DNA from: DATCDR01 sp036510575
Lineage (GTDB): Bacteria; Actinomycetota; Acidimicrobiia; Acidimicrobiales; Bog-793
Assembly (NCBI GenBank): GCA_036510575.1
Contig: DATCDR010000152.1
Coordinates: forward strand, 1-34,796
Reading direction: 5' to 3'
DNA: 34,796 nucleotides
Part shown: piece after piece, positions 24,582 to 32,589 of the stretch
Layout of the letters: the number at the start of each line of letters is the position of its first letter
How positions within the stretch are numbered: the stretch's first letter is position 1
Made by a program: the position numbers and the translations under genes
Notes under the pieces: generated by a model
What the model saw: the letters and a program-made list of their open reading frames with translations, nothing else
The model's database searches: none
What the model was told of the DNA's origin: nothing

Positions 24582-24767
24582 TCACCGGTTTCGAGCAAAG
24601 ATCAACAGGAAGTAGCCGGTGGTCGAGGAGTTGTAGATGACCGGCTGGATGGTTGCAAGCTCCCAGCCCTCGGCGTCGTAGGCATCGAGCGTGGACTGGA
24701 TGTCGGCTGCCACAACGTCTGGCTGTCGTCCAGTAGCGCGGACCTCGATGACCTTGTGCTCAGCCAC
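24582..24767 (-). CDS. Small conserved-looking protein, DUF4177-like
   Basis: A 61-residue protein with a predicted beta-alpha-beta-beta pattern. The segment DIQSTLDAYDAEGWELATIQPVI, followed by GYFLLIFAR, resembles short DUF4177-type proteins that contain a GWEL motif. The start is GTG at 24767 with TAGGAG just upstream. It lies between the Rieske oxygenase and the NHL gene on the same strand with short gaps, so it belongs to the operon. Its function is unknown. It might be a ferredoxin-independent accessory or a small binding subunit, but nothing in the sequence decides this. Confidence 0.7.
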   Translation of the reverse strand: MAEHKVIEVRATGRQPDVVAADIQSTLDAYDAEGWELATIQPVIYNSSTTGYFLLIFARNR

Positions 24768-24844
24768 GAGCTCCTACTCCCCCACCTGGACGTTCCGGCC
24801 AGCTCAAGCGCCGATGCGGCTTCCGGCCGTGCAGATGGACCTGC

Positions 24845-26119
24845 CTACCAGTTGGTATCGGTCAGGCCCTTCGTAGCGTCTCGCCACGGCAGGCCCTTGG
24901 CGAGGATCGTCTCTCCAGCTCGGACGTCGCGGTAGGTGTCAGGTCGTGTTCCACGAAGCGGACGACCCGCCGCGGCGTCGTCCATCGCCTCCGCCAACAG
25001 CTGGCGAGCAGTACTGATCGCCTTGTCAGTCGAGCCGAGCGCCTCAAGTGACCGGTCGACGATGGCGCCCATGCCTTCTTGAATCGCGAAGTCCTGCGTG
25101 TTGATCCCCGCTATGCCGGTGTAGGTCTTGGTTCGCTGAACCTCGCGATCAACCAGGTAGTTGTTGGCGCCGTTTGCTTTCAACCAGTAACTGTCGGGGA
25201 GATAGTCCTCAGGATGGCGCCCGTTGACCTTCTCGAAACGAAGGAAGTCGTCGTGGGAGATCGGCGTTACCTGCGTCGACGCGTAGTGGACATTGATAAC
25301 CATCACCGAGTGGTCGTCGATCGGCACCCATACATGGCCATCGAGCGTCGGAACCTTGGCCGGGTTACCTTCTCCGTCCACGAGGTTCGCCCGCATCTGC
25401 TGGTTCGGCATGACGAACTGGTAGATGCGGACATAGCTCTGCTCGTCGGAGATGTTCCGGATGCTGCCGTAGCGAAAGCCATACTCCTCGATGTCGACCT
25501 CGAGGGTCGGATGCGGATCCCTGCTGCGTAGCAGTCGCGGATTTTGCAGATCGTTGTTGTGCGCGAACGAAGAGTGCGCGGTGTCGATTCCGCCCTCGAT
25601 CGCCTGGAGGAAGTTGCAGCTCTCATTCGTCTTCGAGACCCCGAGATGGGTCGACGGGATTCTTAGCCACTCGAACTCAGGTGGCGGCGGCATCTGTGGG
25701 GTCGGACCCATGTAGGTCCAGATAACACCACCTGCCTCGAACACCGGATACGCCTTGATCGATGCGCGCGTGCGGATCTTCGAATACGGCGGCTCCGAAG
25801 GCGTGTCGACGCAGTTGCCGAGCGTGTCGAACTTCCACCCGTGGTACACGCAGCGCAGCCCACACTCTTCGTTTCGTCCAAAGAACAGCGGCGCACGGCG
25901 GTGCGCGCAGAACGCGTCGATCAAGCCAACCTCGCCGGACGAGTCCCGAAACGCGACGAGATCCTCGCCGAGAAGGCGGACCCTCGCGGGCGGACAGTCC
26001 GGCTCTGGTATTTCCTCGCTCAAGCACGCAGGTATCCAGTACCGGCGGAAAACCTCTCCCATCGGTGTGCCTGGGCCGACATGGGTCAGCCGCTCGTTGA
26101 CCTCTTTGGTGATGAACAT
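24845..26119 (-). CDS. Rieske non-heme iron oxygenase, alpha subunit (phthalate-oxygenase-like)
   Basis: A 424-residue oxygenase. The Rieske [2Fe-2S] ligands are Cys71-x-His73 and Cys90-x2-His93 (CAHRRAP... CVYHGWKFD). The mononuclear iron site is Asp179-x2-His182-x4-His187 (DTAHSSFAH), with a distal carboxylate probably in TQDFAIQEGMGAI. The layout fits the single-component-type family of phthalate and phenoxybenzoate oxygenases and O-demethylases, which hydroxylate or demethylate aromatic or other hydrophobic acids. The ATG at 26119 follows GGGGAGACGCC. No reductase or ferredoxin gene is visible nearby, so electrons must come from elsewhere. It heads the minus-strand operon and is divergent from the zinc ADH at 26286. 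Confidence 0.93.
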   Translation of the reverse strand: MFITKEVNERLTHVGPGTPMGEVFRRYWIPACLSEEIPEPDCPPARVRLLGEDLVAFRDSSGEVGLIDAFCAHRRAPLFFGRNEECGLRCVYHGWKFDTLGNCVDTPSEPPYSKIRTRASIKAYPVFEAGGVIWTYMGPTPQMPPPPEFEWLRIPSTHLGVSKTNESCNFLQAIEGGIDTAHSSFAHNNDLQNPRLLRSRDPHPTLEVDIEEYGFRYGSIRNISDEQSYVRIYQFVMPNQQMRANLVDGEGNPAKVPTLDGHVWVPIDDHSVMVINVHYASTQVTPISHDDFLRFEKVNGRHPEDYLPDSYWLKANGANNYLVDREVQRTKTYTGIAGINTQDFAIQEGMGAIVDRSLEALGSTDKAISTARQLLAEAMDDAAAGRPLRGTRPDTYRDVRAGETILAKGLPWRDATKGLTDTNW

Positions 26120-26285
26120 GGCGTCTCCCCTCATCGACCCAGTCAGCGAGACGAGGTATTGGCCGGACTCGCCCATGCTAGGTCAGGCGATATGCGCGAC
26201 TACTCGGCTCGCGGCGTCCCGGAGTCAACGAGACGGCGATTGCTAGCGTGAGCTCGGCGGAGCAGGACCGATCGAAGGATGTGCG

Positions 26286-27395
26286 TTGGCCGAACCAGTT
26301 CTCGCGATGGTCCAAACCGGTCAGTGGCAGCTCGACGCCCGAGAGCTTGCAATGCCCGAGGTCCCCGACGATGGCGCGATTTTGCGCGTGGAGGTCGTCG
26401 GTGTCTGCGGCAGCGACGTCGGCCAGTTGTCACGCATACCTGCGTCGCCGCGCATCCCAGGTCACGAGAACGTCGGACGCATCGCCGCGATCGGAAAGAG
26501 TGCGAGGCATCTCTGGGGCCTTGACGAGGGAGATCTGATCGCGCTCGAGGAGTACCTGGTCTGTCACCACTGCGAGTGGTGCCACATCGGTGAGTACCGG
26601 CACTGCTGGCGCACCGACACGCACAACAACCCAGATCCCCTCCGCTACGGCTCGACGTCGCTCAATCTCGCTCCTGGGCTCTGGGGCGGCTATAGCCAGT
26701 ACCTCTATATGCCAGCCGAGGCCGTCTGGCACCGAGTCGCAGACGGGGCGTCAGCGATCGAGGCCTCGCTGCACATCGCGCTCGCCAATGGCGTCCAGTG
26801 GAGTGTTATCGAGGGCGGACTTCGCGCTGGGCAGTCGATCTTCATCCAAGGTCCCGGACAGACGGGCGCTGCCTGTGTCGTCGCTGCGAAATCCGTCGGT
26901 GCAGGTCCGATCATCGTGAGCGGTCTGGCAAGTGATGCCGATCGATTGGCGACGTGCCTCGCGCTCGGGGCCGACTTCGTGATCGACGCGAGCGCCACCG
27001 ATGTCCGAGAGGCGGTTCTGACGCTGACGAGCGGTCGTGGCGTCGACCTCGTCGTCGACACCACCGCACGAGCAGGGAGCGAGCCGACGCTGATCGCGAT
27101 CGATGTGCTTCGCACCCGCGGCGGCACGATGATCGTCCAGGGCGAGGCCAACTTCCCGGACTTTCCGATGACTCGTATCTCCGACAAGTTCATCACCATC
27201 AGGCCCGCCCGCGGTCACAGCTACGCGGCGGTAGAACGGGGACTCGAGCTCATCGCGTCGGACACAGTGGATCTCGATCTGATGCACACCCACAACTTTC
27301 CGCTCGCTGATGCGCTCCGTGCGGTGCGAGCGACCGAGGGGGAGCTCATCGACGGCGTCCGGGCGCTCCACTGCGCGATCCTGCCGTGGGAGTGA
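26286..27395 (+). CDS. Zinc-binding alcohol dehydrogenase
   Basis: A 369-residue medium-chain dehydrogenase with Cys41 (VCGSD), His60-Glu61 (GHENVG), structural-zinc cysteines at 93, 96, 99 and 107 (CHHCEWCHIGEYRHC), and a cofactor motif GPGQTGAA. A long loop (about 108-135) after the structural zinc, with histidine and glycine/leucine-rich parts, departs from the other two ADHs here. The start is TTG at 26286 with AAGGA seven bases upstream. The next ATG in frame, at 26307, has no site and would cut conserved residues. It is divergent from the Rieske operon, sharing a 166-base promoter region. Confidence 0.88.
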   Translation: MAEPVLAMVQTGQWQLDARELAMPEVPDDGAILRVEVVGVCGSDVGQLSRIPASPRIPGHENVGRIAAIGKSARHLWGLDEGDLIALEEYLVCHHCEWCHIGEYRHCWRTDTHNNPDPLRYGSTSLNLAPGLWGGYSQYLYMPAEAVWHRVADGASAIEASLHIALANGVQWSVIEGGLRAGQSIFIQGPGQTGAACVVAAKSVGAGPIIVSGLASDADRLATCLALGADFVIDASATDVREAVLTLTSGRGVDLVVDTTARAGSEPTLIAIDVLRTRGGTMIVQGEANFPDFPMTRISDKFITIRPARGHSYAAVERGLELIASDTVDLDLMHTHNFPLADALRAVRATEGELIDGVRALHCAILPWE

Positions 27396-27572
27396 GCAGG
27401 CCTGCTATCGAGCCGCCTGACTCGGCTGGGCAACTGCTCCCCCGCGACCATGCTCGGTGGTTCGAACGAGCGCGAGCGATGGCGGGCACGACGCGAGGCG
27501 CGTCGGCGCCAGAAGATTCGGGCCTGCGATTGAGCTGCGAGACTGCAAATGGACGACCTGGGAGGCATGACG

Positions 27573-28835
27573 ATGACCGCTGCAACGCCTGAAGACGTCC
27601 TGATCGCCGGAGGTGGCATCGGCGGACTGACGCTCGGTCTAGAGCTGCACCGACTAGGTGTGCCGTTTCGGATATTCGAATCACTGCCGCGCGTCACCCA
27701 GGCAGGCGTCGGCGTAACGGTGCTGCCCCACGCGACGCGAATCCTTGACGACCTCGGCCTTTTGGCCGAGCTCCGCGCTCGCTGCGTGGTGACCGCCGAG
27801 TCGGTCTTCTACAACCGGTTCGGCCAGTTCATCTACGCCGAACCTGCCGGCGAGCGAGGTGGCCTACGGTGGCCACAGCTCTCCATCCATCGCGCCGACC
27901 TCTACGACGTCTTGCTCTCGGCTCTGCTCGAACGCGTTGAGGCAGACCGCGTGGTGTTCGGGGCACGCTTCGACGATTACTCCGAGGACGATACGTGCGT
28001 CCGAGCAACGTTCACCCCTACCGGCAACGACGGCGACGACATGGGCACAAAGCCCTTCGTCGTCGAGGGCGCAGTGTTGATCGGAGCCGACGGCATCCAC
28101 TCGAGACTTCGCAAACTGCTCTATCCAGACGAAGGTGAACCGCTCTACCAGGGGCTGAACATGTGGCGCGGCGTCACGCGATGGCCGCCGTTCCTCACCG
28201 GCGCGAGCATGCTCCGCGTCGGGTGGTACCCGACGGGGAAGCTCACGATCTATCCCTGTCGGCCGACCGACCAAGACGGCAATCAGCTGATGAACTGGAT
28301 CGCTGCGGTGGAGACCCCTCGGTACCTCGACCGGGACTGGGGTCGACAGGGCCGCCTCGAGGACTTCATCGACATCTTCGCGGAGTGGCACTTCGACTTC
28401 TTGGACGTACCGGCCGTCTTCGAAGCAGCCGACGCGATCCTCGAGTATCCGATGGTCGACCAGGACCCGCTCGATCAATGGACGTTTGGGCGCGTCACCC
28501 TGCTCGGCGATGCCGCGCACCCGATGGTGCCGCGCGGATCAAACGGCGCCGGTCAAGCGATCGTAGACTGCCGAAGCCTCGCCGACGCCTTGGCAGGAGC
28601 CCGTGATCCAATGAAAGCACTGCTTGCCTATGAGGCGGAACGACGGCCAGCGACGACCAAGATCGTGTACACCAATCGCGCCAATCCGCCCGATACCATC
28701 TTGCGCGAGGTATGTGAACGGACGGGCGACCAGCCCTTCGTCGACCTCACCGACGTCATCTCCACAGAAGAGCTCGCGGCGCCATCTGAGGGCTACAAGG
28801 TGGTCACCGGTTACTCACGCTCGACACTCGGCTAA
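27573..28835 (+). CDS. FAD-dependent monooxygenase (salicylate hydroxylase-like)
   Basis: A 420-residue class A flavoprotein monooxygenase. It has a GGGIGG dinucleotide motif (13-18), a GADGIHSRLR motif (171-180) and a GDAAHPMVPRGSNGAGQAI motif (312-330). These are the FAD, FAD/NADPH and FAD ribityl motifs of the group. It should hydroxylate an aromatic or enolic substrate with NAD(P)H and oxygen. Of three clustered ATGs, 27573 is chosen because GGGAGG lies seven bases before it. The ATG at 27549 has no ribosome site. It follows the zinc ADH after 177 bases on the same strand. No N-terminal signal is seen, so it is cytoplasmic. Confidence 0.92.
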   Translation: MTAATPEDVLIAGGGIGGLTLGLELHRLGVPFRIFESLPRVTQAGVGVTVLPHATRILDDLGLLAELRARCVVTAESVFYNRFGQFIYAEPAGERGGLRWPQLSIHRADLYDVLLSALLERVEADRVVFGARFDDYSEDDTCVRATFTPTGNDGDDMGTKPFVVEGAVLIGADGIHSRLRKLLYPDEGEPLYQGLNMWRGVTRWPPFLTGASMLRVGWYPTGKLTIYPCRPTDQDGNQLMNWIAAVETPRYLDRDWGRQGRLEDFIDIFAEWHFDFLDVPAVFEAADAILEYPMVDQDPLDQWTFGRVTLLGDAAHPMVPRGSNGAGQAIVDCRSLADALAGARDPMKALLAYEAERRPATTKIVYTNRANPPDTILREVCERTGDQPFVDLTDVISTEELAAPSEGYKVVTGYSRSTLG

Positions 28836-28948
28836 GCGGTACAGCGCGGCACTCGTCCGTACCTGCGAAATCGAGGCGACTGCGAGAGCTCGCTCTATCA
28901 GACGTCAAAGGGACGCACCCGGGAACTGCCGGGGGCCGTCGCTGAGGT

Positions 28949-29734
28949 TTACCCTTCGATGTGGAGGCCCCGGAGATCGGAGTAGACCCTCGAAGCCCGG
29001 AAGTCCGCGATTGATCCTTCGTAGGCGATCTCGCCGCTCACCATCGCCCAGACATACTGCGAGATCGAGATGAGCATGTCGATATCGTGCTCGACCAGGA
29101 TCACGGTCCTGTCGGAACCGATCTGGGTCAACACGTCGGAAAGCACGCCGCGCTGCGCGGTGCTGAGTCCCGAGGCGGGCTCGTCGGCGAGAATTAGACG
29201 GGCGTCTCCAGAAAGTGCTCGTGCCAACTCCGTCAGGCGTTGACCCTCGAGCGTCAGGTCCCCGGCGTTTCGGTTGCTGATACTCGTAAGACCAAGCGAT
29301 GCCAGAACCTCGGCTGCCCTCGCTCTCGCGGGGGCAATCTGTGGCCGAAAAATCGCTCCGACGATCGACTGGCTCTTGTTGACCAGCGCGCCAACCGCGA
29401 CATTGTCGAGCACAGTCCGATCCATCGCCAGTCGAACCTGTTGCCAGGTTCGAGCAAGTCCCATTCGAGCGCGCAAGGCAGCCGGCTGCCCCGTGACGTC
29501 ATCATCGCCAAGCCAGACAGTCCCGCCATCGGCGGGCGTCGCGCCCGCGAGCAGATCGAAGAGCGTCGACTTGCCCGCTCCGTTGAATCCACAAAGACCA
29601 AAGACGCCAGTAGATCGAACGTCGATAGAGACGGACCGAACCGCTTGCACGCCACCGTAGGCCTTCGACAGGTTCTCGCAACCGACCACCCTCGCGGACT
29701 CGGTCTCGAAAGCAGACGTCGTGCCGCTCATCAC
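28949..29734 (-). CDS. livG: Liv-type ABC ATPase LivG
   Basis: A 261-residue ATPase: Walker A GFNGAGKST (49-57), Q-loop Gln98 region (TWQQVRL), Walker B ILADEP (181-186) and His216 (VEHD). The signature loop is LTLEGQ (160-165), again with a glutamate where the signature glycine should be, as in the fused livMG protein. The start is GTG at 29734 or ATG at 29731, both overlapping the livM stop. It is the last gene of the second importer and converges on the FAD monooxygenase gene. Confidence 0.93.
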   Translation of the reverse strand: MMSGTTSAFETESARVVGCENLSKAYGGVQAVRSVSIDVRSTGVFGLCGFNGAGKSTLFDLLAGATPADGGTVWLGDDDVTGQPAALRARMGLARTWQQVRLAMDRTVLDNVAVGALVNKSQSIVGAIFRPQIAPARARAAEVLASLGLTSISNRNAGDLTLEGQRLTELARALSGDARLILADEPASGLSTAQRGVLSDVLTQIGSDRTVILVEHDIDMLISISQYVWAMVSGEIAYEGSIADFRASRVYSDLRGLHIEG

Positions 29735-30825
29735 TCCGTCACCTCTTCGTACGGAGCAGGCGCGCCAGACTTCGGCGGTCTCAGTTTCGAATACCCGAAA
29801 CGGTAGATGCGAGCGACCAGTGCGACGAATCCATTCGGTTCGATAAGCAAGATCACGACCAGCACGATCGCCTCGAAGGTCGCGAGATTCGTGCTCATGA
29901 AGTCTGAACTCGTCGAGAGGTACTCAACGAGAATCGCGCCGCCGATCACCGCCAGGACGTTTTTTCGGCCGGGCACGAACAGAATGATCAACAACGTGAT
30001 CTGCGCCGACTCTGCAACTAGGAAGTAGGTCGCGTCACCTTGAGCGCTCGCAAGAACGATGCCGCCGAGCGTGGCCACCACCGAACCGAACACGAACACC
30101 TCGAGCCGCCGTTGGCGAAGGCTCGTGCCGAGGCCCGCAGCAAGCCGCTCGTCCTCGCTCATCGCCATCAGCTGAAGGCCGACGCCGGAACGCATCACGC
30201 GAAGCGCTGCGAAGGTGACGATCGCCAGAAACAACACTGCGATCACGCTTGTCTGGGTCATCGCGTTGTTGTAGTTCGAGATCGTGCCCCACAGCGGATT
30301 GATGTTGAGGATACCGGTGAAACTGCCGAAGTAGTTCGAGTTTCCAAGGTAGGTGCTGACGAATAGCGGGAGGAGCAATGTCGCCAGCGCGAGCGCCAAC
30401 CCGGGTGCCCGCGTCACGATGCTCCCAATCACGAGCGAAGACACGAACCCGATCAACAGCACACAGACGACGGTCTCGGCCGTGTCGAAGTTGTATTTCG
30501 TCTCCAAAATCCCGGTGCCGTAGGCACCTACACCCATGAAGACCGTCTGGCTGAATGCCAGTTGCTTCGCGTACCCGAGCTGGACGACCATTCCGATGGC
30601 AACGATCGAATACGCGAGCGCAAAGCCGACGACGGTGCCGAAGTACTGGCCGTTCAACCCGACGACGAGCGCCGTACCCGCGACCGCGATGAACAGCGCC
30701 GTCGCGACGGGAACCGGGTCGCGTCGCGACGCCGCGGCGCTGCCGTAGACGAAGCGGTGTAATCGCGAGTGCGGGGCCTCCGCTGAATCGACGAGGCTGA
30801 GCGCCTCTTCGGGTGCAATCGTCAT
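29731..30825 (-). CDS. livM: Branched-chain amino acid-type ABC permease LivM
   Basis: A 364-residue hydrophobic permease with about nine membrane segments and the conserved VQLGYAKQLAF segment (about 81-91). It lacks the fused ATPase of its paralog in the first importer. The C-terminus, after the last membrane helix, ends in a charged, proline-containing tail (PPKSGAPAPYEEVTE). Overlap with the livG start indicates coupling. The ATG at 30825 follows TAGGGGTAGG and begins ten bases after the livH stop. Confidence 0.93.
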   Translation of the reverse strand: MTIAPEEALSLVDSAEAPHSRLHRFVYGSAAASRRDPVPVATALFIAVAGTALVVGLNGQYFGTVVGFALAYSIVAIGMVVQLGYAKQLAFSQTVFMGVGAYGTGILETKYNFDTAETVVCVLLIGFVSSLVIGSIVTRAPGLALALATLLLPLFVSTYLGNSNYFGSFTGILNINPLWGTISNYNNAMTQTSVIAVLFLAIVTFAALRVMRSGVGLQLMAMSEDERLAAGLGTSLRQRRLEVFVFGSVVATLGGIVLASAQGDATYFLVAESAQITLLIILFVPGRKNVLAVIGGAILVEYLSTSSDFMSTNLATFEAIVLVVILLIEPNGFVALVARIYRFGYSKLRPPKSGAPAPYEEVTE

Positions 30826-30835
30826 CTGCCTACCC

Positions 30836-31717
30836 CTACGCGAGTGCGCTTAGCCCGAGCACGCTCGGCCTGAAGATGATCACGGAAAACAGTGCTCCGT
30901 ACAGGATGACGTCTCCGTTCGAGATGCTGACGTAGCCCTGAATCAAAGCCTCGGCGAGACCGATGAGAAGTCCGACGACGACCGCCTTGCCCGGTCGACG
31001 AAATCCGGCAAAACCAGCCGCCACGACGCCGAGCAGACTGATGGTGGGCCCGGTCTGGACGGTAAATCCAATTATCGGAGACTCAAGTACACCGAAAAGT
31101 GCCGCCAGCACGGCGGTCATGATGAAGATCCACCGGCGAAACTTGGCGCTGTCGATTCCAGCGATGCGCGCACCGATCAGGCTCTCGCCACACGCGCTCG
31201 CGGCCCGCCCCGAGACGGTGAAGCGGAGATAGAGCCACAAAGCAGTGCCACTAACTATCGCGAGGGCGATAACGAGGACGGCTGGACGCTCAATGTTGAA
31301 GTCCAATATGTGGAGTGCCTGACCCGACCAGAGCGTCGGTGCGGCACGCAGATCGGAGCCGAAGAGCAGGAGCGCCCCGCCCTCGATCGCCAACGAGAGT
31401 CCGAAAGTGTAGAAGAACACACTCACGATGCCGTGCTCGGAGCGACCCCGATCGAAGGCGAAATGCAGGACCAGTCGGTCAAAGATGTACGCAAGAAGTC
31501 CGACTCCGAAAAGGTCGAGCACGATGGCCCATCCGAGCGGGACGCCGTGCACTTGGATGAGTACCGCGGTGCCAAGTCCACCCAACATCGCGAAGTCACC
31601 GACAGCGAGGTTCAAGACGTTGCATACCCGAAACCAGATAGTGAGGCAGGCACCGAAAACGCCGTAGGTCGCGCCGGATGCGAGACCCGCCGCGATGAGG
31701 TTCATGAATTTGCTCAT
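30836..31717 (-). CDS. livH: Branched-chain amino acid-type ABC permease LivH
   Basis: A 293-residue hydrophobic permease with the LivH signature LNLAVGDFAMLGGLG (about 35-49) near its N-terminus and the usual topology. The ATG at 31717 is chosen because it overlaps the livF stop (ATGA, 31714-31717) and gives the family length. The frame is open to 31870, but that extension is antisense-like low-complexity sequence inside livF. It is a paralog of livH at 4840-5724. Confidence 0.93.
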   Translation of the reverse strand: MSKFMNLIAAGLASGATYGVFGACLTIWFRVCNVLNLAVGDFAMLGGLGTAVLIQVHGVPLGWAIVLDLFGVGLLAYIFDRLVLHFAFDRGRSEHGIVSVFFYTFGLSLAIEGGALLLFGSDLRAAPTLWSGQALHILDFNIERPAVLVIALAIVSGTALWLYLRFTVSGRAASACGESLIGARIAGIDSAKFRRWIFIMTAVLAALFGVLESPIIGFTVQTGPTISLLGVVAAGFAGFRRPGKAVVVGLLIGLAEALIQGYVSISNGDVILYGALFSVIIFRPSVLGLSALA

Positions 31718-32418
31718 GGTTGCTGCTCTTTCGCGAACGTCGCCATGTCGGGAACGCTCATAACGCCCTTGAACATCTCTAGGGCTCGATCGGCAACCTC
31801 GAGCGCGTGGACCGGATTCTCCTCGACTAGGAGAATCGTCACCTTGGTAGCGGCCATCATCACCAGCCACTCATAGACACGCTTACTTACTGCCTCGGCA
31901 AGGCCGAGGCAGGGCTCGTCGAGCATAATTATCGCCGGTCGAGCGGCCATCGCCCGGGCGAGAGCAACCATCTGCTGCTGACCGCCCGACAACGTCGCCG
32001 CGCGCTGGTTCAACAACTCCGAGAGCTCTGGAAACACCTCGAGTACGTCAGCGACGTCCTCCCAGGCCTTCTCCGCGAAGAATCGGGAAGTCTTCACGTA
32101 GCTGCCAAGCAAGATGTTGTCACGGACGCTCAGGCCCGGATAAAGGTGTCGACGTTCGGGTACCAACACGAGACCTGCCGCGACTGCAGCCTTGGGATTT
32201 CGAGACGGCAGTGGAACCCCGTCGATGCGGACCTCCCCGCTTCGCTGTACCAGTCCGGCGAGGGAGTTGACGAGGCTGGACTTGCCGTGGCCGTTCGGGC
32301 CGATGATCGCAACGAAGTCGCCAGGCGCGAGGGAGAAGGAGGCCGAAGAGACCGCGATGAACTTTCCGTAGTGCACCGCTACGTTCTCGACTTCAAGTGC
32401 ACCCGAGGTCAAGCTCAT
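31714..32418 (-). CDS. livF: Branched-chain amino acid-type ABC ATPase LivF
   Basis: A 234-residue ATPase: Walker A GPNGHGKSS (40-48), signature LSGGQ (143-147) and Walker B IIMLDE (163-168) followed by PCLGLAE. It keeps a normal signature loop, in contrast to its LivG partner. The ATG at 32418 has GGGGGTACTA in front. It lies 171 bases downstream of the binding-protein gene on the same strand, after a strong hairpin at 32519-32554, so it is probably expressed less than the binding protein. Confidence 0.93.
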   Translation of the reverse strand: MSLTSGALEVENVAVHYGKFIAVSSASFSLAPGDFVAIIGPNGHGKSSLVNSLAGLVQRSGEVRIDGVPLPSRNPKAAVAAGLVLVPERRHLYPGLSVRDNILLGSYVKTSRFFAEKAWEDVADVLEVFPELSELLNQRAATLSGGQQQMVALARAMAARPAIIMLDEPCLGLAEAVSKRVYEWLVMMAATKVTILLVEENPVHALEVADRALEMFKGVMSVPDMATFAKEQQP

Positions 32419-32518
32419 TAGTACCCCCAGAACGAAAAATGCTTAGCCCAGCCAGGTTCCCGCTACGCGGAGGGGTCGCGCAGCCGCGCGTACCGCCGGA
32501 AGAACAAGGAGTGGTAGC

Positions 32519-32554
32519 CCAGTGTGGCGCCGAACTCCGCCGGCGCCACACTGG
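32519..32554 (-). terminator. Strong hairpin between binding protein and livF
   Basis: A perfect 14-bp stem: CCAGTGTGGCGCCG (32519-32532) pairs with CGGCGCCACACTGG (32541-32554) around an 8-base loop. It lies 35 bases beyond the stop of the binding-protein gene and upstream of livF on the same strand. The minus-strand sequence after it is CTCCTTGTTCTT, only moderately T-rich. It is a good candidate for partial termination or 3'-end protection, giving excess binding protein over transporter. Confidence 0.6.
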
Positions 32555-32589
32555 CGTGAATCAACTGAATAACTCGTTGCTAGATCAGC

